NCBI GenBank assembly: GCA_023457295.1
Contig: JAEWLZ010000270.1
Coordinates: 1 to 6,018 of the forward strand
Reading direction: 5' to 3'
DNA from: Cyanobacteria bacterium OH_PDB_112
Lineage (GTDB): Bacteria > Cyanobacteriota > Vampirovibrionia > Gastranaerophilales > CAJFVJ01
DNA length: 6,018 nt
Part shown: one piece after another, positions 1 through 5,807 of the stretch
Numbering within the stretch: position 1 is the stretch's first letter
Layout of the letters: each line of letters begins with the position of its first letter
Program-made: the position numbers and the translations under genes
Notes under the pieces: generated by a model
Seen by the model: only the letters and a program-made list of their open reading frames with translations
Databases searched by the model: none
What the model was told of the DNA's origin: nothing

Positions 1-1
1 A

Positions 2-889
2 ATAAATCCTGCCTATAATGATAAAGAAAAAGATATTATTCTTATTCCTGATCCCGGTTATGCTTCTTATAAGGAGCAAATAAAAGTTTCAGGAGGCTAT
101 GCTTATCCTATTGCTCTAAAAGCTGAAAATAACTATATGCCTGATTTGGAAGAAGTTTTTGCTTCTCTTGAAAAAGACGGGTTTGACAAGAAAAAAGTTA
201 AAGCGGTGGTAGTAAATTATCCAAACAATCCTCTCGGCTTTGGCGCAAGCAAAGAATATTTACAAAAAGTCGTAGATTTTTGTCGTGATAAAAAAATTCT
301 TCTTATAAGCGATGCGGCTTATGTCGATATGTATTTTTATGAGGATGAGCGTCCTGTAAGTATTTTGGAGCTTGAAGGAGCTAAAGATGTAGCGGTTGAA
401 TTTCATAGTTTTAGTAAACCTTATGCTATGACAGGCTGGAGAGTCGGTTGGGTTTGCGGAAATAAAGATTTTGTCGGTGCTTTGGGTAAATTTAAATCCA
501 CTGTTGATACAGGCGTTTTTAAGGCTCTTCAAAAAGCTGCCGCACAAGTTTTAAATTCTAAAGAAGGTGATGAATATATAGCAAAAAGTAATATCGCTTT
601 TAAAATTAAACAAAAAATTATTGTAGACGGTTTTCGTGAATTAGGTTGGGATATGGATAATATTCCTATTCCTACGGCAACTTTTTATCTTTGGCTGCCT
701 GTCCCTGCTCGATATAAAACGGCTGCTGATTTTACAACTGAAGTACTTCAAAAATCAGGAGTGGTTCTTGTTCCGGGAAATGCATTCGGGACTTATGGCG
801 AAGGCTTTTTCAGGCTTTCTTTTGTAGCATCTGATGATGATTTGAAGCAAGTTATAAGTAGAATGAAAGAAGACGGATTTACATTTTAG
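2..889 (+). CDS. dapL: LL-diaminopimelate aminotransferase, 5'-truncated by window edge
   Basis: The frame is open from the first bases, so the gene starts upstream; 295 C-terminal residues are visible of about 390-410 usual for the family. The enzyme is a cytosolic, PLP-dependent class I/II aminotransferase. It moves an amino group from glutamate to tetrahydrodipicolinate to make LL-diaminopimelate, a lysine and peptidoglycan precursor. Visible landmarks in order: PDPGY near the window start (substrate/PLP region), NYPNNPLG, SDAAY (PLP-ring aspartate and tyrosine), the KDVAVEFHSFSK block with the Schiff-base lysine encoded at 416-418, MTGWRVGW, and a KSTVDTGVFKALQ block. The VEFHS..K and KS..D.G.F.A.Q blocks separate DapL from generic aspartate aminotransferases. 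The residue after the catalytic lysine is proline where I would expect threonine (SKTY). An internal ATG at 137 is not the start, because homology continues upstream of it. The gene converges on a hairpin terminator just after its stop. Aminotransferase identity is firm; the LL-DAP specificity is from family resemblance. Confidence 0.87.
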   Translation: MNPAYNDKEKDIILIPDPGYASYKEQIKVSGGYAYPIALKAENNYMPDLEEVFASLEKDGFDKKKVKAVVVNYPNNPLGFGASKEYLQKVVDFCRDKKILLISDAAYVDMYFYEDERPVSILELEGAKDVAVEFHSFSKPYAMTGWRVGWVCGNKDFVGALGKFKSTVDTGVFKALQKAAAQVLNSKEGDEYIAKSNIAFKIKQKIIVDGFRELGWDMDNIPIPTATFYLWLPVPARYKTAADFTTEVLQKSGVVLVPGNAFGTYGEGFFRLSFVASDDDLKQVISRMKEDGFTF

Positions 890-893
890 TTAT

Positions 894-922
894 AAAAAAA
901 AAACCCGCTTAAGGCGGGTTTT
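894..922. terminator. Bidirectional rho-independent terminator between converging genes
   Basis: A nine-base-pair stem (900-908 with 914-922, AAAACCCGC/GCGGGTTTT) closes a five-base loop. The dapL stop lies about ten bases to its left, and the stop of the minus-strand 161-residue gene four bases to its right. Read on the minus strand, the stem is followed by a run of ten T (complement of A at 894-903), a strong intrinsic terminator. On the plus strand the T run is only four long and lies within the stem, so it is weaker for dapL. Confidence 0.85.
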
Positions 923-925
923 AAA

Positions 926-1411
926 TTAACTTATGAATTTAAATGATGAATTTTTTTCTATATCAAACTTATTTCGGAAGGATTTTTCCGCTACCTTTGA
1001 AGGTTCTGCCGGCATTGCTCCCAGTTTTCCTGCGTCACTGACTGCTTGAGCCTTAAGATTTTCAAGAATTGCATCCAAATCCGTTGACTGTTGTTCTTTA
1101 ATTTTTTCAATATGATATAAGCCTTTTGAAATACCTTCTTCAAGAGGGATTTTTCCTTCAAGAACTCCGCCTCTGTCCCAAGATTTTTCGCTAATAGCTT
1201 CTTTTTTGCCGTTAATTACGCAAAAAGCCTGACAATTTACATCTTTGAGATTATTTAAAGCTAATGTTGTCTTTGCAAAGCCGTTACTTACCTGTTCAAA
1301 GGCTTCCAGTTTTTTATGTACGGCGTTGAGATTATTTTTTGAATTATTAGCTGTTTCGTATTTTTTTGCTGTTAAACCTAAAAAATTTAATCCTTGTGAA
1401 GACAAATGCAT
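926..1411 (-). CDS. Uncharacterised soluble 161-residue protein
   Basis: I do not recognise this protein. The ATG at 1411 is preceded by a strong AAAGGAG site (1419-1425) with a seven-base spacer, and the stop abuts a strong terminator, so it is very probably a real gene. The protein has no signal peptide, membrane segment or known motif. It is rich in Lys, Glu, Ala and Asn. Its N-terminus (MHLSSQGLNFLGLTAKKYE) has a short hydrophobic stretch, followed by predicted-helical, charged sequence around residues 30-56 and 92-125. A more globular-looking middle holds two cysteines (C60, C64) and a Trp (W78). The C-terminus is basic/polar and ends FKFIS. The N-terminus plus long helical stretches could suit a secreted-structure or surface-appendage accessory protein, but that is speculation. 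It lies downstream of hydA on the same strand, separated by 151 bases that contain a possible promoter of its own, so it need not belong to the hydrogenase operon. Confidence 0.8.
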   Translation of the reverse strand: MHLSSQGLNFLGLTAKKYETANNSKNNLNAVHKKLEAFEQVSNGFAKTTLALNNLKDVNCQAFCVINGKKEAISEKSWDRGGVLEGKIPLEEGISKGLYHIEKIKEQQSTDLDAILENLKAQAVSDAGKLGAMPAEPSKVAEKSFRNKFDIEKNSSFKFIS

Positions 1412-1418
1412 ACACAGA

Positions 1419-1425
1419 CTCCTTT
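1419..1425 (-). promoter_or_regulatory. Ribosome binding site of the 161-residue gene
   Basis: AAAGGAG on the minus strand, seven bases before the ATG at 1411. It fixes that start. Confidence 0.8.
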
Positions 1426-1437
1426 ATTATTAACACA

Positions 1438-1465
1438 TACCTAAATGAAAAACTTAACTTGTAAA
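1438..1465 (-). promoter_or_regulatory. Weak promoter candidate for the 161-residue gene
   Basis: On the minus strand TTTACA (1460-1465) resembles a -35 box. It is followed after 16 bases by TAGGTA (1438-1443), a poor -10 box. In such AT-rich DNA this can arise by chance. It is listed because no terminator-independent evidence ties this gene to the hydrogenase transcript. Confidence 0.25.
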
Positions 1466-1510
1466 ATTTTTATCGGCAGGTTTTTTTATTATCTTTAGTA
1501 TTTTGCCTTT

Positions 1511-1530
1511 AATTGTTACAAAATTGTTAC
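1511..1530. repeat. Two-copy direct repeat AATTGTTAC, 11-bp period
   Basis: AATTGTTAC occurs at 1511-1519 and again at 1522-1530, separated by two bases, giving an 11-bp period (one helical turn). It lies between hydA and the 161-residue gene, about 45 bases upstream of that gene's possible -35 box. The spacing is that of paired half-sites for OmpR/PhoB-type response regulators, but the sequence is low-complexity and chance is possible. The rest of the 1412-1562 gap shows no hairpin terminator for hydA. Confidence 0.4.
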
Positions 1531-1562
1531 TTATAAAAAATAATCACCGAAAAAATTACAAT

Positions 1563-3353
1563 TTATTCTTCATCCGGTATCGAAATATCAAAAAAATCTG
1601 TTTCACGGTGACTTTTATATTCTTCTCTGGGTGTATAATGCAAGTGAAGCAATTCAAGGCTTTTCTTGCTGTAAGGTTCACCTAAAAATTCTTTATAAAG
1701 CTGTTTAATTTGAGGATTATCATGGCAATTTCTGTATTTGCTTATTTTATCGTCAGAATAGATGCCGTTTGCTCTTAATGTGCGCACTTTATTATTGACA
1801 TTTCTTGGCTGTCCGCCTCCTCCTACGCAGCCTCCGGGGCAAGTCATAACTTCAACAAAATGATATGGCGGTTCTAAACCTTTTTTGCGGGCTTCTTTTA
1901 TTTTGTTAATTAGAGTTTCAACATTTCCCAAGCCGTGTGCCACTGCAACTTTTATGTCTTTATCACCTATTTTTATTACAGCTTCTTTAACTCCTTCAAG
2001 TCCTCTAACTTGAATTAGTTCGGGGTTTTCAAGATTTTTACCTGTCATAAGATAATGTATGGTACGCAATCCTGCTTCCATTACACCTCCTGTTGTTCCA
2101 AAAATTGTTCCGCCTCCTGAATAATCCGCAAGAATATGATCAGGTTCGCTTTCAGGAAGTGACGGAAAATCAAACCCCGATTGTTTTATCATTCGTATCA
2201 GTTCTCTTGTTGTAATTGAAACATCTACTTCTTGATATCCGGGAGCTTTCATTTCCTGACTTCTGTTAATTTCCAATTTTTTTGCAATGCAGGGCATTAT
2301 TGAAACCATAAATATATCGGCAGGATTTACATTCTTTTTTTCCGCATAATATGTCTTTGCAAGTGCTGCAAGGATTTCATGCGGTGATTTACAAGTGGAA
2401 AAATTAGGTATCATATCAAAATGAAATTTTTCCATAAAATCTACCCAAGCAGGACAGCAGCTTGAAATAAGAGGTAAAATGCCTTTTTTGTCATTAAAAC
2501 GTTTAACAAATTCTGTTGCTTCTTCCATTATTGTTACATCTGCCCCAAAATTTGTGTCAAAAACGGCTTTAAATCCCATCCTTCTTAAAAGGGTATAGAG
2601 TTTTTTTGTGGCAACATATCCGCTTTCAAGTCCAAAAGCTTCTCCTATCGCTACCCTTACAGATGGTGCGATTTGAACTACGCAGTATTTGGAAGAATCA
2701 TTTAAAGCATTTCTTACTTTTTCTGTTTCATCATATTCATATATAGCTCCGACAGGACAATATGCTGAACATTGACCGCAGCTTACGCAAGGTGAGTCCT
2801 TCAATTTGAAGCCTACCGCTGTTGAAACTTTTGTGTTAATCCCCCTGTTTAGGAATGATAAAGCCCAAACATTTTGCATATTTTGACAGGCTTGAACACA
2901 TCTTCCGCATTTAATACATTTTTCAGGCTCTAAAACAATAGTTTTTATTGATGTGTCTTTTTCTGTTTTTTTTAATATTTTCCCGAAAGGTTCTCTTATT
3001 ATGCCAAATTCTCCTGCGATGGTTTGTAATTCACAATTTTGATTACGAATGCAGTACAGGCAGTCATTTGGATGATTGGAAAGTATTAATTCTAATACAT
3101 TTTTTCTTACATTGAATATTTCAAAATCATCTGTTGTAATTTCCATTCCTTCTGTCATTTCGGTACAACAGGCTCTAGACATTTTATTTTGACCTTTAAT
3201 TTTTACGACACATATGCCACAAGCTCCCGTAGGTAATAAATCAGGATGGTTACATAATGAAGGAATCCTTATTCCGACCACTTTTGAAGCCTCAAGAATA
3301 CTTGTTCCTTTTTTTACTGTTATTTCAATCCCGTCTATTTTTGCTTTTATCAT
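1563..3353 (-). CDS. hydA: [FeFe]-hydrogenase catalytic subunit HydA
   Basis: This 596-residue catalytic subunit reduces protons to H2 (or the reverse) in the cytoplasm. Domains follow the clostridial CpI plan, with nearly the same residue numbers. The N-terminal plant-type [2Fe-2S] has C34, C45, C48 and C62 (C63 adjacent). The NuoG-like His-Cys [4Fe-4S] has H94, C98, C101 and C107. Two ferredoxin [4Fe-4S] clusters use C146/149/152/156 and C189/192/195/199. The H-cluster domain then has L1 SSCCPAW (C299 proton-transfer, C300 ligand), L2 MPCIAKKLE (C355, K358, E361) and L3 EVMTCPGGCVGGGGQP (C505, C509). Proton-path equivalents E278, E281, R285 and S319 also appear present. A C-terminal small-subunit-like region ends ELLHLHYTPREEY. 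It lacks the extra C-terminal [2Fe-2S] domain of Thermotoga HydA. The intact C299 favours a catalytic rather than sensory enzyme. The ATG at 3353 has GAGGAA at 3361-3366 (seven-base spacer) and overlaps the hydB end by 29 bases, suggesting translational coupling. Maturases HydEFG must be encoded elsewhere. Confidence 0.96.
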   Translation of the reverse strand: MIKAKIDGIEITVKKGTSILEASKVVGIRIPSLCNHPDLLPTGACGICVVKIKGQNKMSRACCTEMTEGMEITTDDFEIFNVRKNVLELILSNHPNDCLYCIRNQNCELQTIAGEFGIIREPFGKILKKTEKDTSIKTIVLEPEKCIKCGRCVQACQNMQNVWALSFLNRGINTKVSTAVGFKLKDSPCVSCGQCSAYCPVGAIYEYDETEKVRNALNDSSKYCVVQIAPSVRVAIGEAFGLESGYVATKKLYTLLRRMGFKAVFDTNFGADVTIMEEATEFVKRFNDKKGILPLISSCCPAWVDFMEKFHFDMIPNFSTCKSPHEILAALAKTYYAEKKNVNPADIFMVSIMPCIAKKLEINRSQEMKAPGYQEVDVSITTRELIRMIKQSGFDFPSLPESEPDHILADYSGGGTIFGTTGGVMEAGLRTIHYLMTGKNLENPELIQVRGLEGVKEAVIKIGDKDIKVAVAHGLGNVETLINKIKEARKKGLEPPYHFVEVMTCPGGCVGGGGQPRNVNNKVRTLRANGIYSDDKISKYRNCHDNPQIKQLYKEFLGEPYSKKSLELLHLHYTPREEYKSHRETDFFDISIPDEE

Positions 3354-4890
3354 TTAGTAGTTCCTCATATTCATTTTTAAAATATTTTAAAGTCGAAAGT
3401 ACAGGATTTGGCGCAGATTGTCCCAAGCCGCAAAAGGCAGCTTTTTTCATTGCATTACAAATTTTTTCTAAGCCTTCAATATCTTTAAGTTTCCCTTTTC
3501 CTTCACTGATTTTTTCCAAATTATTAAGTATTTGAGATGTTCCGATTCGACAAGGTGCGCATTTTCCACAGGATTCTTCCACGCAAAATTTCATAAAAAA
3601 TTTGGCTACTTCAATCATAGAATCCGAGTCGTCCATAACTATCATTCCTCCTGAACCCATAATTGACCCTAATTCTTCTAAAGACTCGTAACTTATCGGA
3701 GTATCCAAATATTTTTCGGGAATAAGTCCTCCTGACGGTCCGCCTGTTTGAACAGCTTTGATTTTTTCACTGTTTTCGACTCCGCCGCCAATATCTTCTA
3801 CAATTTCTCTTAAAGTTGTTCCCATAGGAACTTCAACCAGTCCGGGTTTTTTAATTTTTCCTGTAAGAGCAAAAACTTTTGTTCCGGGAGATTCTTTTGT
3901 TCCTATTTTAGAATAATTTTCACCACCGTTTAAAATTATATAAGGAATGTTTGCGAGTGTTTCAACATTATTTATTACAGTCGGTTTTTGCCAAAGTCCT
4001 TTAATAGCAGGGTATGGAGGTCTATGGCTCGGGTATCCTCGCCGACCTTCAATTGAAGCTATAAGAGATGTTTCTTCTCCGCAAACAAAAGCTCCTGCGC
4101 CAAAGCGGACTTCCATATCAAAATTAAAATCAGAACCAAAAATCCTATTTCCTAAAAAATTTTTTTCATAGCAAACATCAATAGCTTTTTGAATTCTTTC
4201 AATAGCAAGAGGATATTCCGCCCTTATAAAAAAAAATCCTCTAGAGGCGCCGGTAACATAACCTGCAATCATCATACCTTCTATAATAGAGTGCGGGTCA
4301 CCTTCCATAACACTTCTGTCCATATATGCCCCAGGGTCGCCTTCATCACCGTTGCAGATTATAAATTTGGGAGTATCTTCTACCTCTTTGGTAAATTTCC
4401 ATTTTAACCATGTCGGATAACCTGCTCCCCCTCTGCCTCTTAAACCGCTTTTTTTAATTTCTTCCAAAGTTTTTTCAATGCCAAGCTCATTCAAAACTTT
4501 TTTTATTGCCTGATAACCTTGATTTTCAATGTAATCATCAATATTTTCAGGATTAATTCTTCCGCAATTTTTCAGTACGATTTTTTTTTGTTTTGGATAT
4601 TCGCTCACTTCATACTCTTTAAAGGCTTCTTGTCCTTGAAAAATATTTTCCAAAATTCTTATAGCCAAATCTTTGTTAACATTTTTGTATAAAACAGAAG
4701 GTTTTTCATCAACTTTAACTTCAATTAAAGGTTCTGCATAACAAATTCCCAAACAACCTGTTTTTTCTATTTTTACAGGAAGGTTTTTTTCTTTTACATA
4801 ATTTTTAAGAGCATTATATACGGCTTCTGCACCTGCCGCTAATCCGCAAGAGCTCATCCCGACTTTTATATAATTTGATTTTTCTGACAT
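3325..4890 (-). CDS. hydB: NADH-binding FMN subunit HydB (NuoF-like) of [FeFe]-hydrogenase
   Basis: This 521-residue flavoprotein is the NADH-oxidising subunit that feeds electrons to HydA. Residues 1-90 form a thioredoxin-like ferredoxin domain with C15, C46 and C50 (TGCLGIC..EPLIEV). Residues about 105-430 form the NuoF FMN/NADH domain: GLRGRGGAGYPT (149-160), CNGDEGDPGAYMDR (179-192), GAGAFVCGEETSLIASIEG (264-282). The C-terminal helical part holds a [4Fe-4S] site, C441, C444, C447 and C487 (ESCGKCAPCR... AFCGLGQSAPNP). The protein ends about 25 residues later, where classical electron-bifurcating HydB continues into a two-[4Fe-4S] ferredoxin domain. That domain is absent, not frameshifted, because the next codons belong to hydA. 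Only three cysteines are visible in the N-terminal domain, as I recall for other HndC/HydB proteins. The start at 4890 has AGAGG (4901-4905) inside the end of hydC. The domain assignment is firm; the effect of the missing domain is inferred. Confidence 0.95.
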   Translation of the reverse strand: MSEKSNYIKVGMSSCGLAAGAEAVYNALKNYVKEKNLPVKIEKTGCLGICYAEPLIEVKVDEKPSVLYKNVNKDLAIRILENIFQGQEAFKEYEVSEYPKQKKIVLKNCGRINPENIDDYIENQGYQAIKKVLNELGIEKTLEEIKKSGLRGRGGAGYPTWLKWKFTKEVEDTPKFIICNGDEGDPGAYMDRSVMEGDPHSIIEGMMIAGYVTGASRGFFFIRAEYPLAIERIQKAIDVCYEKNFLGNRIFGSDFNFDMEVRFGAGAFVCGEETSLIASIEGRRGYPSHRPPYPAIKGLWQKPTVINNVETLANIPYIILNGGENYSKIGTKESPGTKVFALTGKIKKPGLVEVPMGTTLREIVEDIGGGVENSEKIKAVQTGGPSGGLIPEKYLDTPISYESLEELGSIMGSGGMIVMDDSDSMIEVAKFFMKFCVEESCGKCAPCRIGTSQILNNLEKISEGKGKLKDIEGLEKICNAMKKAAFCGLGQSAPNPVLSTLKYFKNEYEELLNDKSKNRRD

Positions 4891-4896
4891 ATTTTT

Positions 4897-5373
4897 TTAA
4901 CCTCTTGCAATATATTCATCTAAAATATCAATAACTTTTTCTTTTGTGAGTTTTCCGTAAATAGTGTCATTTATTCTCATTGTGGGAGCAAGTCCGCAAC
5001 ATCCCATGCATCTTACGCTTTCAAGGGTAAATATTGATTCTTTGAATAATTTCCCTTCTTTAATATTTAGTTTATCCTCTATAATTTTTATAATATCCTG
5101 CGCTCCTTTTAGATAGCAGGCAGTCCCCATACAAACATAAATTTTGTATTTCCCGGAAGCTTCCAGTTTGAAATAATTATAAAAAGTTAAGACTTCATAT
5201 ATTCTTACAAGAGGAATTTTAAGTTCTTTTGCAAGTTCCATGCAAATATCCAAAGGGACGCATCCATAATAATCTTGCACTTCTCTTAATGCGATTATTA
5301 GGCTTCCTTTTTGTTTTTTCCATTTACTTAAATTTTGGGCTAATTCTTTAGGTAATGCTTTGGAGTCAGACAT
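4897..5373 (-). CDS. hydC: [2Fe-2S] subunit HydC (NuoE-like) of [FeFe]-hydrogenase
   Basis: This 158-residue thioredoxin-like [2Fe-2S] subunit partners HydB, as NuoE partners NuoF in complex I. It has an N-terminal helical bundle (residues about 10-70) ending in the typical RIYEVLTFYNYF stretch. The ferredoxin fold follows, with ligands C81 and C86 (VCMGTAC) and C122 and C126 (VRCMGCCGLAP), plus an extra cysteine at 125. Length is normal for NuoE/HydC (about 150-170). The frame extends to an upstream ATG at 5406 that would add eleven residues, but that codon has no ribosome binding site. The ATG at 5373 has AAGGAG (5379-5384) with a five-base spacer, so I take 5373. The hydC-hydB-hydA order matches that known for Thermotoga maritima, and hydB starts seven bases after the hydC stop region, so the three genes are almost certainly co-transcribed. 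Confidence 0.94.
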   Translation of the reverse strand: MSDSKALPKELAQNLSKWKKQKGSLIIALREVQDYYGCVPLDICMELAKELKIPLVRIYEVLTFYNYFKLEASGKYKIYVCMGTACYLKGAQDIIKIIEDKLNIKEGKLFKESIFTLESVRCMGCCGLAPTMRINDTIYGKLTKEKVIDILDEYIARG

Positions 5374-5378
5374 TTTTA

Positions 5379-5384
5379 CTCCTT
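5379..5384 (-). promoter_or_regulatory. Ribosome binding site deciding the hydC start
   Basis: AAGGAG on the minus strand, five bases before the ATG at 5373. The longer-frame ATG at 5406 has only AT-rich sequence before it, so this site places the hydC start at 5373. Confidence 0.8.
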
Positions 5385-5454
5385 GAAAATAAATATCTGG
5401 TTCCATGATATTTTAAATTTGTCTATGACCCTTTCCCCAACACGACAATAAAAA

Positions 5455-5483
5455 AGTATAAAATAATTTGTTTAAAATGTTAT
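5455..5483 (-). promoter_or_regulatory. Candidate promoter of the hydCBA operon
   Basis: On the minus strand, ATAACA (5478-5483; four of six matches to TTGACA) is followed after 17 bases by TATACT (5455-5460; a good -10 box). This predicts a start of transcription near 5448 and a leader of about 75 bases before hydC. A competing -10, TATAAC, lies slightly upstream with a TTG-type -35. The region follows the terminator at 5505-5536, so the operon needs a promoter here; which hexamers serve it is uncertain. Confidence 0.4.
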
Positions 5484-5485
5484 AA
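5468..5485. promoter_or_regulatory. Possible degenerate Rex-like operator over the hydCBA promoter
   Basis: TTGTTTAAAATGTTATAA (plus strand) matches 10 of the 14 defined bases in the Rex consensus TTGTTAA-N4-TTAACAA; the left half is 6/7 and the right half 4/7. It overlaps the candidate -35 box. Rex senses the NADH/NAD+ ratio and is known to control NADH-linked hydrogenases in some anaerobes. The match is imperfect and AT-rich, so this is only a candidate. Confidence 0.25.
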
Positions 5486-5504
5486 GGAAAATAATCAATA
5501 AAAC

Positions 5505-5536
5505 AAGAACGGCAAATAATATTATTTGCCGTTCTT
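5505..5536 (-). terminator. 32-bp perfect palindrome, probable intrinsic terminator
   Basis: A perfect inverted repeat: 5505-5520 (AAGAACGGCAAATAAT) is exactly complementary to 5521-5536. As RNA it makes a hairpin of up to about 14 base pairs with a small AT loop and a GCC/GGC core. On the minus strand it is followed by GTTTTATT, a moderate U-rich tail. It lies 50 bases after the stop of the 57-residue gene and before the hydrogenase promoter, so it most likely ends that upstream transcript. On the plus strand the tail (AAAATTTT) is weaker, and I see no plus-strand gene ending here. Confidence 0.7.
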
Positions 5537-5585
5537 AAAATTTTAGCTGAAGTATTTTATCAGTTTTTTTCAACAATTTGTCTTG

Positions 5586-5759
5586 TCAATTCGCCATATA
5601 TATCGACATGCCTGTTTGTTTTTCAAGAATGTATTTTACATCTTTGTTTTTTGCAATTTCTTCATCTATTTTGTCGTAAGCGTCATCAATTTCGTCAAAT
5701 TCGCCAACAAGTTTTTTAGATTCAAAACCGGTATCTTGTTTTATATAAACGTAATACAT
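5586..5759 (-). CDS. Small acidic protein, 57 residues, function unknown
   Basis: The ATG at 5759 is preceded by AAAGG on the minus strand (AAAGGTAAAAAA before the start). The frame runs 57 codons to TGA and is followed 50 bases later by a hairpin terminator. The protein begins MYYVYIKQDTGFESKKLVGE and continues with a strongly acidic segment (residues 20-34, ten Asp/Glu), then a Lys-rich part and the tail QTGMSIYMAN. The pattern is a short beta strand, a turn, an acidic helix and a second strand. In total there are 13 acidic and 8 lysine residues, with no cysteine, signal peptide or membrane segment. I recognise no family. Codon use and start/terminator context support a real gene; a longer frame on the opposite strand is Phe-rich and looks like an antisense shadow. 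Confidence 0.7.
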   Translation of the reverse strand: MYYVYIKQDTGFESKKLVGEFDEIDDAYDKIDEEIAKNKDVKYILEKQTGMSIYMAN

Positions 5760-5807
5760 TTTTTTACCTTTGCATTTTTAGTATTTAAAGTAAAACATTA
5801 CAAAATT

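Noticed and set aside
260..547. 95-codon minus-strand frame inside dapL
   Set aside because: Antisense shadow of a well-conserved aminotransferase; no start signals.
1245..1433. 62-codon plus-strand frame opposite the 161-residue gene
   Set aside because: Antisense; the minus-strand gene has the ribosome binding site and terminator.
1531..1562. Terminator directly after hydA
   Set aside because: No stem of useful length is present; the AT-rich sequence gives only chance pairings.
1503..1685. 60-codon plus-strand frame over the hydA 3' end
   Set aside because: Overlaps the conserved hydA C-terminus in antisense and has no ribosome binding site.
2750..2950. Independent ferredoxin gene
   Set aside because: The two CxxCxxCxxxC motifs are in frame inside hydA at the positions expected for a CpI-type hydrogenase.
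3325..3360. Frameshift explaining the missing HydB C-terminal domain
   Set aside because: No ferredoxin-type cysteine motif follows in any frame; the sequence after the hydB stop is the conserved hydA N-terminus, so the short form is natural.
3257..4407. Several plus-strand frames (3257-3535, 3947-4171, 4189-4407) opposite hydA and hydB
   Set aside because: All are antisense to cofactor-binding regions of conserved proteins; low-complexity composition.
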